Below, in pieces: positions 1-8,257 of a stretch of DNA of 61,609 bases. A model generated the notes under the pieces. That model did not search any database, was not told the origin of the DNA, and saw only the letters and a list, made by a program, of their open reading frames with translations. The position numbers were made by a program, and so were the translations under genes. The stretch spans positions 1-61,609 of the forward strand of contig JAUXTQ010000012.1 of assembly GCA_030678995.1 (NCBI GenBank), read 5' to 3'. Origin of the DNA: Caulobacter sp. GTDB taxonomy: Bacteria; Pseudomonadota; Alphaproteobacteria; Caulobacterales; Caulobacteraceae. The number at the start of each line of letters is the position of its first letter. The first letter of the stretch is position 1.

Positions 1-1215
1 GTGCTGGCGGGCAATGTCGAGGAACTCAAGCGCCTGCTGACCGCCGAACAGGGCAAGCCGCACGCCGACGCCATGGGCGACATCCTGGGCGGCGCCTACT
101 GGTGCCAGGCCATCTCCACCCTCGACCTGCCGGTGACCGTCGTCGAGGACACCGCCGAGCGCCGCGGTGAGACCCGCCATGTGCCGATCGGCGTGGTCGG
201 CGCCATCGCCCCGTGGAACTTCCCGATCATTCTGGCCATGTTCAAGGTCGCCCCGGCCCTGCTGGCCGGCAACACGGTGGTGCTCAAGCCCTCACCGTTC
301 ACGCCCCTGACCACCCTGCGGATCGGCGAACTGCTGCGCGGCGTGTTGCCGGACGGGGTGCTGAACATCGTCACCGGCGGCGACGATCTGGGCCCCTGGA
401 TCACCAGCCACCCGGGCATCGACAAGGTCAGCTTCACCGGCTCGACCCAGACCGGCCGCAAGGTGATGCAGTCCGCCGCCGACACCCTCAAGCGCATCAC
501 CCTGGAGCTGGGCGGCAACGACGCGGCCATCGTCATGCCCGACGTCAACGTCGAGGAGGTCGCCGAGCAGCTGTTCTGGGCCGCCTTCAAGAACACCGGC
601 CAGATCTGCATCGCCACCAAGCGGATGTATGTCCACAAGGACGTCTACGAGCCGCTCAAGGACGCCCTGGTCGCCTATGCGAAAACGGTCAAGGTGGGCG
701 ACGGCGCCGACCAGGGCACCCAGATGGGGCCGATCCAGAACCGCCTGCAGTACCAGCGGGTGCTGGAGCTGATCGAGGACGCCAGGACCAAGGGCTACAA
801 GTTCCTGATCGGCGGCGAAAAGTCCGAGGCGCCCGGCTACTTCGTGCCGGTGACCATCATCGACAACCCGCCGGAGAACAGCCGCATCGTCCAGGAGGAG
901 CAGTTCGGGCCGGTGCTGCCGCTGCTGAAGTTCGACGACCTGGAGGACGTCATCGGCAAGGCCAACGCCACCCAGTACGGCCTGGGCGGCTCGATCTGGA
1001 CCGCCGACGAGGACAAGGCGCTGGAGATCGCCGAGCGGCTGGCCACTGGCACCGTCTGGATCAACGAGAGCCAGCACCTCTCGCCCCTGGCGGCCTTCGG
1101 CGGCCAGAAGCAGTCCGGCGTCGGGGTCGAGGGCGCGCTGGAGGGCCTGCTGGAATACACCAACACCCAGACGGTCTTCCTGAAGAAGAAGACCCCCGCC
1201 GCAGCCACGGCCTGA
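1..1215 (+). CDS. Aldehyde dehydrogenase family protein (5' end outside window)
   Basis: NAD(P)-dependent aldehyde oxidation to a carboxylate. The reading frame is open from base 1, and the first visible residues align to about residue 70-80 of a typical ~480-residue ALDH, so the GTG at base 1 is probably an internal codon. Family landmarks are present: the APWNFP segment near residue 70, the FTGST cofactor turn near residue 145, the general base Glu169 in LELGGND, and the catalytic nucleophile Cys203 in NTGQICIA. The C-terminal oligomerisation segment is complete. The enoyl-CoA hydratase-like gene starts 11 bases downstream, so the two are probably co-transcribed. The substrate cannot be inferred. 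Confidence 0.93.
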   Translation: MLAGNVEELKRLLTAEQGKPHADAMGDILGGAYWCQAISTLDLPVTVVEDTAERRGETRHVPIGVVGAIAPWNFPIILAMFKVAPALLAGNTVVLKPSPFTPLTTLRIGELLRGVLPDGVLNIVTGGDDLGPWITSHPGIDKVSFTGSTQTGRKVMQSAADTLKRITLELGGNDAAIVMPDVNVEEVAEQLFWAAFKNTGQICIATKRMYVHKDVYEPLKDALVAYAKTVKVGDGADQGTQMGPIQNRLQYQRVLELIEDARTKGYKFLIGGEKSEAPGYFVPVTIIDNPPENSRIVQEEQFGPVLPLLKFDDLEDVIGKANATQYGLGGSIWTADEDKALEIAERLATGTVWINESQHLSPLAAFGGQKQSGVGVEGALEGLLEYTNTQTVFLKKKTPAAATA

Positions 1216-1226
1216 GGAGACCGACC

Positions 1227-1976
1227 ATGACCGATCTCGTCCTGCGCGAGGACCGCGGCGCCGCCGCGATCCTGACGCTGAACCGGCCCGACAAGCTGAA
1301 CTCCCTCAACGTGCCGGTGTTCGAGGCGCTGGAGGGCCACGTCGCGGCGCTGGAAGACGACCCGGGCGAGGCGACCGTGGTCGTGCTGCGTGGGGCGGGC
1401 CGCTGCTTCTCCGCCGGCCATGACCTGGGCGACATCGCCACCGGCGAGAAACTGCCCCGGGCCAACTACCAGTCCCATGTCATCGAGCGGCTGGCCAACC
1501 TGCCGATGCCGGTGATCAGCGCGGTGCACGGCCACTGCTACACCGGCGCCCTGGAGCTGGCCCTGGCCGGCGACATCATCCTGGCGGCGGAGAGCGCCAA
1601 GTTCGCCGACACCCACGCCCGCTGGGCCCTGACCCCGGTCTGGGGCCTCAGCCAGCGGCTGCCGCGCCGGGTCGGAACCTACAAAGCCCGCGAGATGATG
1701 TTCACCTGCCGCACCTATTCGGGGCGCGAAGCCGAGGCCATGGGCCTGGCCAACGCCTGCGTTCCCGACGACCGGTTCGAGGCCGCCATCGACACCTGGT
1801 GCGAGGAGATCGCCGCCAACTCGCCGTTCAGCCACGCCGCCAACAAGCGGCTGGTCACCCACACAGACGGCCTGCCCATCGGCGCGGGCCTGGCGCACGA
1901 GGTCTACAACGGCGAGGGGGTCGGCCCCGACATGCGCGAACGGATCGCCGCCTTCGCCGCGCGGGCGCGGAAGTAG
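1227..1976 (+). CDS. Enoyl-CoA hydratase/isomerase (crotonase) family protein
   Basis: A 249-residue crotonase-fold protein acting on an acyl-CoA thioester. The ATG at 1227 follows a GAGGAG-type ribosome site and gives the normal family N-terminus. The first oxyanion-hole segment is SAGHDL (residues 62-67). The second lies in HGHCYTGALELAL, where Glu110 matches the first catalytic glutamate of hydratases. The second catalytic glutamate is not seen: its region reads FADTHARWALTP. The reaction may therefore be hydration, isomerisation or something else. It lies directly downstream of the aldehyde dehydrogenase and probably shares its transcript. Confidence 0.88.
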   Translation: MTDLVLREDRGAAAILTLNRPDKLNSLNVPVFEALEGHVAALEDDPGEATVVVLRGAGRCFSAGHDLGDIATGEKLPRANYQSHVIERLANLPMPVISAVHGHCYTGALELALAGDIILAAESAKFADTHARWALTPVWGLSQRLPRRVGTYKAREMMFTCRTYSGREAEAMGLANACVPDDRFEAAIDTWCEEIAANSPFSHAANKRLVTHTDGLPIGAGLAHEVYNGEGVGPDMRERIAAFAARARK

Positions 1977-2037
1977 GGCTTTCTCACCGACCGTCCCCGC
2001 GAAAGCTCTGCCGGGCGCTGTGCAGCTCAAATGGATC

Positions 2038-2161
2038 CGTCATGGCCCGACTTGTTCGGGCCACCCAAGAACACGGTGTTTGACGGTGGAGCGTTGGCCC
2101 TCAGCGGGGCAATTTCTGACCTCAGCGCGCTTGGGTGGCCCGAACAAGTCGGGCCATGACG
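2038..2161. repeat. Long inverted repeat with 31-bp perfect arms (GGCCCGACTTGTTCGGGCC type)
   Basis: Left arm 2038-2068 and right arm 2131-2161 are perfect reverse complements. Each arm also contains its own hairpin (GGCCCGA-CTTGT-TCGGGCC), so the unit is two REP-like sequences in inverted orientation around a 62-base centre. It fills the gap between the convergent hydratase and DUF1801 genes and could act as a bidirectional terminator. Its sequence is unrelated to the GGGGACA-type repeats elsewhere in the window. Confidence 0.85.
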
Positions 2162-2187
2162 CCAAATCGGGATGAAGGTCGATTGAC

Positions 2188-2601
2188 CTAACCGCCCTTC
2201 GGCATCTTCTGCTTCGACAGGTTCAACGCCACCGCGGCGCGGATCAGGGTCTTGAAGGCCTCATCGTCGATCGGCTCGCCTTCGCGGATGTCGATGGCGC
2301 GGCGGGTGGCGCCTTCCAGGCTGGCGTTGAACAGGCCCGACGGGTCCGCCACCGAGGCCCCTTTGGCGAAGGTCAGCTTCACGGCGGTCTTGTAGGTCTC
2401 GCCGGTGGTGATGATCCCGGCGTGCTCCCACACCGGAACCCCGCCCCACTTCACGGTCTCGACCACCTCGGGATCGGCCTCATGAACAAGCTCTCGAACC
2501 CGGGCCAGCGTCTCGCCCCGCCAATCGCCCAACGCCGCGATCTTCGCATCGATCTGCCCGGCAGGCGTGTCTCCCGCCGGAATGGGGTCGCTCTTCCTCA
2601 T
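2188..2601 (-). CDS. DUF1801 domain-containing protein
   Basis: A 137-residue protein of the DUF1801/YdhG-like family, recognised by VKWGGVPVWE and the following glycine-rich stretch with KLTFAKG. The biochemical role of this family is not established. The ATG at 2601 (MRKSDP) gives a normal N-terminus. The frame is open further upstream, but that stretch reads as the tail of another protein, described separately as an SRPBCC remnant. It is the last gene of the arsR-led unit on this strand. Confidence 0.8.
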   Translation of the reverse strand: MRKSDPIPAGDTPAGQIDAKIAALGDWRGETLARVRELVHEADPEVVETVKWGGVPVWEHAGIITTGETYKTAVKLTFAKGASVADPSGLFNASLEGATRRAIDIREGEPIDDEAFKTLIRAAVALNLSKQKMPKGG

Positions 2602-2722
2602 CGGGTTCGCCCATCGGTGCTGTCGGCTCAACGCCCCCTCCCATGGATCTGTCGCGTCCTTCAGGGTGAGTCGGGCTGCGTTCGACGACGACGACGCGCG
2701 TTTCGGTTCCGGCGGCGCTCAT
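2602..2722 (-). pseudogene. Remnant of an SRPBCC/AHSA1-type gene
   Basis: An ATG at 2722 overlaps the arsR stop (ATGA) and opens a frame beginning MSAAGTETRVVVVERSPTHP. This matches the start of the AHSA1/SRPBCC proteins that commonly follow arsR genes. After about 20 residues the resemblance ends, and the rest of the expected ~150-residue domain is missing. A second frame running into the DUF1801 gene reads ARLTLKDATDPWEGAL, which may be the tail of another lost protein. An internal deletion of several hundred bases would explain both. The family match is from memory. Confidence 0.5.
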
Positions 2723-3042
2723 TGGTCCATCCTCGTGAGCAGGGTTTCGAGCTGGTCGAACCGCGCTTCCCAGAAGCCGGCCATCTGGTTGGTCCAGTCC
2801 AGCAGCGGGGTCAGGGCGCCGAGCTGGGCGCTGTAGTGGGTCTGGCGGCCGTCGGGGCGGTCACGCACCAGCCCGGCCTGCTTCAGGACTCCGAGGTGTT
2901 TCGAGACCGCCGGCTGCGAGACACCCGCCCGGGCCGTCAGGGCTCCGACCGTCTGTTCGCCGTCGCGGCACAGCCGTTCAAAGATCGCCCGCCGGGTCGG
3001 ATCGGCGAGCGTTCTGAACAGCGCATCCTGGGCGGTCGACAT
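2719..3042 (-). CDS. ArsR-family winged-helix transcriptional regulator
   Basis: A 107-residue single-domain repressor. The N-terminal FRTLADPTRRAIFERL helix and the recognition helix SQPAVSKHLGVLKQAGLV (about residues 42-59) are classic ArsR features. The C-terminal tail (LLDWTNQMAGFWEARFDQLE) is that of the subgroup usually paired with an SRPBCC/AHSA1 gene rather than a metal sensor. No metal-binding CxC motif is present in the recognition helix. Its stop overlaps the ATG of the downstream SRPBCC remnant. A long palindrome immediately upstream (3051-3093) is the likely operator, implying autoregulation. Confidence 0.9.
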   Translation of the reverse strand: MSTAQDALFRTLADPTRRAIFERLCRDGEQTVGALTARAGVSQPAVSKHLGVLKQAGLVRDRPDGRQTHYSAQLGALTPLLDWTNQMAGFWEARFDQLETLLTRMDQ

Positions 3043-3050
3043 CGGAATAC

Positions 3051-3093
3051 ATAACTCATTGGCTATTGATCAAACCAATAACCAACGAGTTAT
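3051..3093. promoter_or_regulatory. Probable ArsR operator (18-bp inverted repeat)
   Basis: Left arm ATAACTCATTGGCTATTG (3051-3068) and right arm CAATAACCAACGAGTTAT (3076-3093) pair at 16 of 18 positions around a 7-base spacer. The site starts 9 bases upstream of the arsR start codon and is conspicuously AT-rich in a GC-rich genome. Arm length and position fit an autoregulatory ArsR-family operator overlapping the promoter. Confidence 0.75.
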
Positions 3094-3174
3094 GTGATGT
3101 AAAGCTCTCAGGGGAGCGCCGTCCGGGCCGGCCTCGCGGATGCCCCCGGAGGGAACACCCGCGAGGTTCGAGAC

Positions 3175-5550
3175 CTAGAACCGGCGGCCGAACCGCAGGC
3201 CGAGCGTGCGAGGCTGGTTGGGCACGGTATAGACCGCGCCGCCGCAGACCGCCTCGGCGCACTGGGCGTAGCGATAGAGGCTGGCCCGCTCGTCGGTCAG
3301 GTTCTGGACGAAGAACTCGGCCGACCAGACCTCGTTCTCGATCCCGGCGTTGAAGTCGAAGGCTGTCCAGCCCTCCTGTTCGCCGATGATCGCCCGCTCC
3401 ACCAGCCGCAGGTCGGTCCAGCTGCTGGTCTGGGTGACCATGGCCCCCTGCAGGTGGGCGTCGAAACCGCCGAGGACGAACTCGTAGCGGGCGGTCAGGT
3501 TGCCCTTGAACCGCGGCGTCACCGGTAGGTCCGTGCCCTTGGGCGCCTGGGGCGTGGGGCACTGGGTCACCGGGACGCCGGTCGAGGTGGTGAAGCCGCA
3601 GTAGTTGGCTGTCAGCTCGGCGTTGGTCCAGGCGGCTCCGGCCGTGACGGTGAAGTCCGGCGTGATCCGCCAGGCGATGTCGGTCTCGAGACCGATGATG
3701 CGCGCCTGGGCCGCATTCTTGATCTCGGTCAGGCCGTTGGCGCCCAGGATCGAGAACTGGAAGTCGTCCCAGCGTTCCATGTAGGCCGCGCCGTTCCAGC
3801 GCAGGGACCGGTTGAACCACATGGTCTTCCAGCCGAACTCGTAGTTGGTCAGGAAGTCGGAACCGTAGGGCGGCAGGGTGCCACGGCGGTTGATGCCGCC
3901 CGGCCGGTAGCCGGTGGACCAGGTGCCGTAGACCATACGGTCGTCGTCGATGCTCCAGGTCAGGTTGACCTTGTGGGTGAAGCCGGTTTCCTCGGTGGTC
4001 TTGTTGAGGTTGGAACAGGGCCCGGTTTCGAACACCGGCAGCGCCGGGTCACAGGCGCCGACGCCGGTGCCAGAGCTGTAACCCGTGCCGAAGCCGAAGA
4101 AGCCTTTCAGGCCGTTCTCCGACAGGAAGTAGCGGGCGCCGCCGGTCAGGGTCCAGTTGGGCGCGAAGTCCCAGGCCACCTCGCCGAACAGGGCGTAGTC
4201 CTTGTCGGTGCGGAACTGTTTGGTCAGCCACAGGGTGTCGGACCAGCCGGGCACCTCGAGGAAGTCGCCCAGACCGTCGATCAAGTAGCGCTGCTGAATG
4301 TCGTGGGTCTGGTTCTGGTAGAAATAGCCGCCGACGAACCGCAGGGGCAGGTCGCCCGGCGTCGAAATGCGGATTTCGTGGCTTTCCTTGGTGAACGCGT
4401 CGACCGACTGGATGTACTGGGTCGGCTCGATCGGGTTGCCGACGCCGTCGGTCCAGTAGGCGCCGTAGCCGAACAGGGTGTCGTAGAAGAACGAGTAGTC
4501 GGAGTAGTCGGACTCCGCCTCGATATCGCGCTTCATGTAGGCGCCGGCGTAGACGAAATCGAGGCTGCCGATTTTGCCCTGGACGGTCATCGCCGCCTGG
4601 TACCAGCGGTCCTCGGTGGTTTCGGGCCGGTAGCGGGCGATCTCCAGGTCGCCCAGCTGCGGATTGAACGAGAAATTGCCGTTGCTGGTCGCTTCCTGCG
4701 CCATCAGCGTGGGCGAAAGGGTCCAGTTCTCGTTCAGGTCGATCTTCAGCGCCACCCGGCCGCCGACGGTGGTCACGTCGTTGTAGTCATCCTCCGCCAG
4801 ACCGGCGTTGGTGATGGTGCCGTTGCCGCCGGTGAAGGCGTCCCAGGTCGGATAGGTCCGGGGCGTCAGGACGTTGTCGATGAACCCGGCGTCGTACTGG
4901 TACCAGCCCACGACCCGCGCGGCGGCCGACTCGGCCAGCGGTATGTTGACGAAGCCTTCAAGGCCGTAGCCCATCCCGCCTTCGCTGACCGAATTGGCCT
5001 CGACGTCGATCGCCGCGTCGAACTCGCCCATCACCGGCTTGCGGGTGATCAGGCGGATGGTGCCGGCCTGGGAGCTGGCGCCGTAGAGGGTGCCCTGCGG
5101 CCCGGCCAGGGCCTCGACCCGCTCCATGTCATAGACGTGGATATCCAGGGCACCGGTGATGGTCGTGACCGGCTGCTCGTCGAGATAGATGCCAACGCTG
5201 GGCAGCGAGCCGGAGTGGTTGCCGTCGCCGCCGCTGGCCACGCCGCGCATGTAGACGCTGGAGAAGCCGGGCGCGGTCGACTGGAACGACACGCTGGGCA
5301 GGAACTTCACGTAGTCGTTGAAGTCCGAAACGACCAGCGCCTCGAGGCGCTCGCCGCCGATGGCCTGGATGCTGACGGGCACGTCCTGCAGGTTCTCGTC
5401 GCGCTTCTGCGCCGTGACGATAACGTCGCCGACGACGGTGTCCTGGGCGAAGGCCGAAGGGACGCCGGCAAGCATGGCGCCGGTCAGAAGCACCGAGGAC
5501 AGCAGGGCTGTCTTGCGGCCGATCGTGAGAGATGTCTTCCGCGCCATCAT
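3175..5550 (-). CDS. TonB-dependent outer-membrane receptor
   Basis: A 791-residue outer-membrane transporter importing a substrate with energy from TonB-ExbBD. A signal peptide (hydrophobic stretch about residues 15-30) ends at AFA-QD. The plug domain follows (VIVTAQKRDENLQDVPVSI, then the YLDEQPV and GPQGTLYG segments, to about residue 165), then a beta-barrel ending in the expected terminal phenylalanine (FGRRF). The sequence type is that of the many Caulobacter/Sphingomonas receptors for organic compounds rather than classical siderophore receptors; the ligand is unknown. The TPR-sulfotransferase gene lies 127 bases upstream on the same strand, an arrangement seen repeatedly in such bacteria. 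Confidence 0.94.
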   Translation of the reverse strand: MMARKTSLTIGRKTALLSSVLLTGAMLAGVPSAFAQDTVVGDVIVTAQKRDENLQDVPVSIQAIGGERLEALVVSDFNDYVKFLPSVSFQSTAPGFSSVYMRGVASGGDGNHSGSLPSVGIYLDEQPVTTITGALDIHVYDMERVEALAGPQGTLYGASSQAGTIRLITRKPVMGEFDAAIDVEANSVSEGGMGYGLEGFVNIPLAESAAARVVGWYQYDAGFIDNVLTPRTYPTWDAFTGGNGTITNAGLAEDDYNDVTTVGGRVALKIDLNENWTLSPTLMAQEATSNGNFSFNPQLGDLEIARYRPETTEDRWYQAAMTVQGKIGSLDFVYAGAYMKRDIEAESDYSDYSFFYDTLFGYGAYWTDGVGNPIEPTQYIQSVDAFTKESHEIRISTPGDLPLRFVGGYFYQNQTHDIQQRYLIDGLGDFLEVPGWSDTLWLTKQFRTDKDYALFGEVAWDFAPNWTLTGGARYFLSENGLKGFFGFGTGYSSGTGVGACDPALPVFETGPCSNLNKTTEETGFTHKVNLTWSIDDDRMVYGTWSTGYRPGGINRRGTLPPYGSDFLTNYEFGWKTMWFNRSLRWNGAAYMERWDDFQFSILGANGLTEIKNAAQARIIGLETDIAWRITPDFTVTAGAAWTNAELTANYCGFTTSTGVPVTQCPTPQAPKGTDLPVTPRFKGNLTARYEFVLGGFDAHLQGAMVTQTSSWTDLRLVERAIIGEQEGWTAFDFNAGIENEVWSAEFFVQNLTDERASLYRYAQCAEAVCGGAVYTVPNQPRTLGLRFGRRF

Positions 5551-5677
5551 AAGCCCCCAAAGCTATCGCAGAACATTGATGCGGAATGATCAGTCCACCG
5601 ACCCCTCCGGTGTCAAGTGAACTGGAAGCAATTCAGGCGTTCAGAGCATTGATGGCGCGCGCTGTGGCGGCAATGCC

Positions 5678-7690
5678 TCAGGATCGGTCCCAGGTTTCGA
5701 GCGCCGGCCCAAGCGCGGCCTTCAGCGGATCGAGCCACCGCTCGTAGGACCGCCACTGGTCGACGCCGTCGGTGAAGATCGGCCGGCGCACCTGTTCGGA
5801 GCTGGCCGTGCGCACGGCGCGGTCGTTCTCGTAGAACTTCAGGCAGGCCGGTTCGAACGGCAGGCCGCAGTCGTCGAGCAGTCGCCGCACCTCGCCTTCA
5901 GGGTCGGCGACCATCTTCTCGTAGATCACCCGGTGAACGACGCCGGGCAGCGCCTCGTCGAAATGGGCCATCAGCGCCACATAGTCGGCGTAGTAGCGGC
6001 CCAGTTCGGTCAGGTCATAGGAGAAGGTCTGGCCCCGGGCGAAGTGCTGCTTGAAGGCCGAGAAGCAGCAGCCCAGCGGATGGCGTCGCGCGTCGATGAT
6101 TTTCGCCCGGGGCAGGATCAGGTGGATCAACCCGGCGTGGGCGAAGTTGTTGGGCATTTTGTCGATGAACAACGGCCGGCCGAGCTTGCGCTGGATGCGG
6201 GTTCGCTCGAGGAACTCCTCGCCCAGGGCGCGGCAGGCGTCGGCGTCCAGGGTTTCCAGCACCTCCGGGTAGGCCGACGGCAGGTCGCGTCGGTGCCGCC
6301 CGCCCAGCCGCCGGGCGATGGAGATGATGTCGGGCAACTCCATGGTCCCCTCAACCGCCGAATGGCTGGAAAGGATCTGCTCGATCAGGGTCGATCCCGA
6401 CCGGGGCAGGCCGACGATGAAGATCGGGTCCGGCGCATCGCTGCCCCAGCCTTCGCGAGCCTCGAAGAAGGCGCGGGTCAGGGTCGCCTTCGAGCGGGCC
6501 ACATGGGCGGTGGTGTTGTCGGCGTCGTAGTCGATGGCCGCCCGGCGCAGGGCCGCGCCGTCGCGGTAGCAGCCAAAGGAGCGTTTGAAATCGCCGGCGT
6601 CCTCCAGCGCTTTGCCGAGGGCGAACTGCAGGTGGAAGCGGTCCTCGTCGCTGATGTCGGCGCGGGCCAGCTGGGCCTCCATGGCCGCCACGTCCTCGCC
6701 CGTGAAGCGGATGGTCTTGAGGTTGGCCAGGCTCCACCAGGCCTCGCCGAGCTGCGGCGTCAGGGCGATGCTGCGGCGGTAGGCCTCGATGCAGTCGGCT
6801 TGCCGACCGACCGTCTTCAGCGAATGGCCGTAGCTCATCCAGGCCTTCGGCTGGTCCGGCCAGACCCTGAGCAGCGCGTCGTAAAGGGCGATGGCCCCCT
6901 CGTAGTCGCCCACCCGGCCCAGCGCCGCGGCCTTGAGGTTGCGGTAGCCGGGGTTCTGCGGGTCGCGGGCCAGCAGCCAGTCCAGCTGGGCCAGGGCCTC
7001 CTCCGACCGGTTCAGGCGATAGAGGATGGTGGCGTGGTTGTGCCGCGCCTCGGCGAAGCCGGGGGCCAGTTCGACGCAGCGGGCCAGCAGGGTCTCGGCG
7101 TCCTCCATCCGGCCCAACCGCGCGGCGACCTCGGCCAGCATGCGGATTGCCGGGGCATTGGTCGGATGGCGGGCAAGGTAGGGTTTGAGCAGCCGCTCGG
7201 CTGCGGGCAGTTGGTTGTCGCAGAGAGCCGCGCCGGCTTCGAGGAGTTCCGGATCGGCGGCGGCGGCCTTGATCTGCTGCGCCCGCGCCGCCTGCGCCCC
7301 GGCCTCGTCGCCGGCCAGGGTCAGCTGATCGGCCAGACCGCCCCAGGCCGCGGTCAGCTTCGGATTCAGCGCCACCGCGCGGCTGAGGGCGGCGATGGCG
7401 GCGCGGCCGAGGCCCAGCTCGGCGAGGGCGAGGCCCGCCTCCTGATGCACCGGCGGCCAGTTAGGGTTGGCGCGGATGACCGGCTCCAGCACCTCGAGCG
7501 CCGGACCGGGTCTACCCTGGCGGCGCAGGGCGATGGCCAGGATCAGGGTCGCCTCGGGATGCCCCGGCATGGCCCGCAGGATCTCCCGCGCCTGGGCCTC
7601 GGCCAGCCCGGGGTCCTGCGCCAGCAGTCCGGCGGCGTGGGCGAGCGCCGTGGTCAGCGTGCCGGTGGCGGGGGTGGTGTCCTGCGTCAT
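5678..7690 (-). CDS. TPR-repeat protein with C-terminal sulfotransferase domain
   Basis: About 670 residues. The N-terminal ~380 residues are tandem tetratricopeptide repeats (for example AEARHNHATILYRLNRSEEA and AWMSYGHSLKTVGRQADC). The C-terminal ~250 residues are a sulfotransferase fold with the 5'-phosphosulfate loop GLPRSGSTLIEQIL near residue 427 and a downstream RHPLGCCFSAF segment resembling the 3'-phosphate site. It probably transfers sulfate from PAPS to an unidentified acceptor. The frame is open to an ATG at 7708, but the ATG at 7690 (MTQDTT) gives a more usual N-terminus. It precedes the TonB receptor on the same strand, suggesting a linked role. Confidence 0.85.
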   Translation of the reverse strand: MTQDTTPATGTLTTALAHAAGLLAQDPGLAEAQAREILRAMPGHPEATLILAIALRRQGRPGPALEVLEPVIRANPNWPPVHQEAGLALAELGLGRAAIAALSRAVALNPKLTAAWGGLADQLTLAGDEAGAQAARAQQIKAAAADPELLEAGAALCDNQLPAAERLLKPYLARHPTNAPAIRMLAEVAARLGRMEDAETLLARCVELAPGFAEARHNHATILYRLNRSEEALAQLDWLLARDPQNPGYRNLKAAALGRVGDYEGAIALYDALLRVWPDQPKAWMSYGHSLKTVGRQADCIEAYRRSIALTPQLGEAWWSLANLKTIRFTGEDVAAMEAQLARADISDEDRFHLQFALGKALEDAGDFKRSFGCYRDGAALRRAAIDYDADNTTAHVARSKATLTRAFFEAREGWGSDAPDPIFIVGLPRSGSTLIEQILSSHSAVEGTMELPDIISIARRLGGRHRRDLPSAYPEVLETLDADACRALGEEFLERTRIQRKLGRPLFIDKMPNNFAHAGLIHLILPRAKIIDARRHPLGCCFSAFKQHFARGQTFSYDLTELGRYYADYVALMAHFDEALPGVVHRVIYEKMVADPEGEVRRLLDDCGLPFEPACLKFYENDRAVRTASSEQVRRPIFTDGVDQWRSYERWLDPLKAALGPALETWDRS

Positions 7691-7833
7691 GCCGGGCCAG
7701 CCGTGCACAGGTTTTGCCCGTCTGTCGACCGCGATCTCGCGGGCTCGTCACTGGACGGCCCCGGCCCGGCAGGCCTTATGTCGCACAGCGTCATCCTGCG
7801 GCGCGAAACCCTGCAGCGAAGGCTCCGCCAGCC

Positions 7834-8256
7834 ATGCCCATAGTCGCCCCTGTCGTCATCACCACTCTGCTGGCGATTGCCCTGCTGCATCTGGCCTGGG
7901 GACTGGGCCTGCCCTGACCGGGGGCCGATGAGGCGCAGCGGGTGGCGACGGTCATCGGCATGCGGGGCGTGACGCGCATGCCGGGGTTGATTCCCTGCCT
8001 GATGGTCTGCGCTGCGTTGCTGACCGTCGCCGCCCTGGCCTGCTGGCAGGTCAGGTCGCCGGGCTTGGCGCCACAGTTGGCCGTGCTCGCCGCGGCGGCC
8101 GTCTTCCTGGTTCGCGGCGCGGCCGTGTGGACGCCGACCTGGCGCGCCATTGCCCCGCAAGAACCGTTCGCCCGGCTGGATGTGCTGGTCTACGGGCCGC
8201 TCTGCCTCGCCCTGGGCGCCGGCCTCGTCTTCATCGCGTTGCGGGCCCGCGCCTGA
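7834..8256 (+). pseudogene. DUF3995-type membrane protein interrupted by one in-frame TGA
   Basis: One reading frame runs from the ATG at 7834 to 8256 with a single TGA at 7915-7917. Before it, the frame encodes a membrane helix and LLHLAWGLGLP. After it, the frame continues PGADEAQRVATVIGMRG, two more hydrophobic helices and the tail FARLDVLVYGPLCLALGAG, which is characteristic of DUF3995 proteins. Family members usually have a Trp at or near the stop position, so TGG to TGA is the simplest explanation. A downstream restart at 7942 would give only the C-terminal part. No frameshift is needed. It could also be a sequencing error. Confidence 0.72.
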
Positions 8257-8257
8257 C

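Noticed and set aside
837..2030. Long leftward open frame opposite the aldehyde dehydrogenase and hydratase genes
   Set aside because: High-GC antisense shadow: composition is Arg/Gly/Gln-rich with no motif, and the opposite strand has two well-conserved genes.
3973..5589. 538-codon rightward frame opposite the TonB receptor
   Set aside because: Antisense shadow of a clear receptor gene with signal peptide and barrel end.
7915..7917. TGA in the DUF3995 frame as a selenocysteine codon
   Set aside because: The expected residue is Trp in a membrane protein family, and no SECIS-like hairpin was evident downstream.
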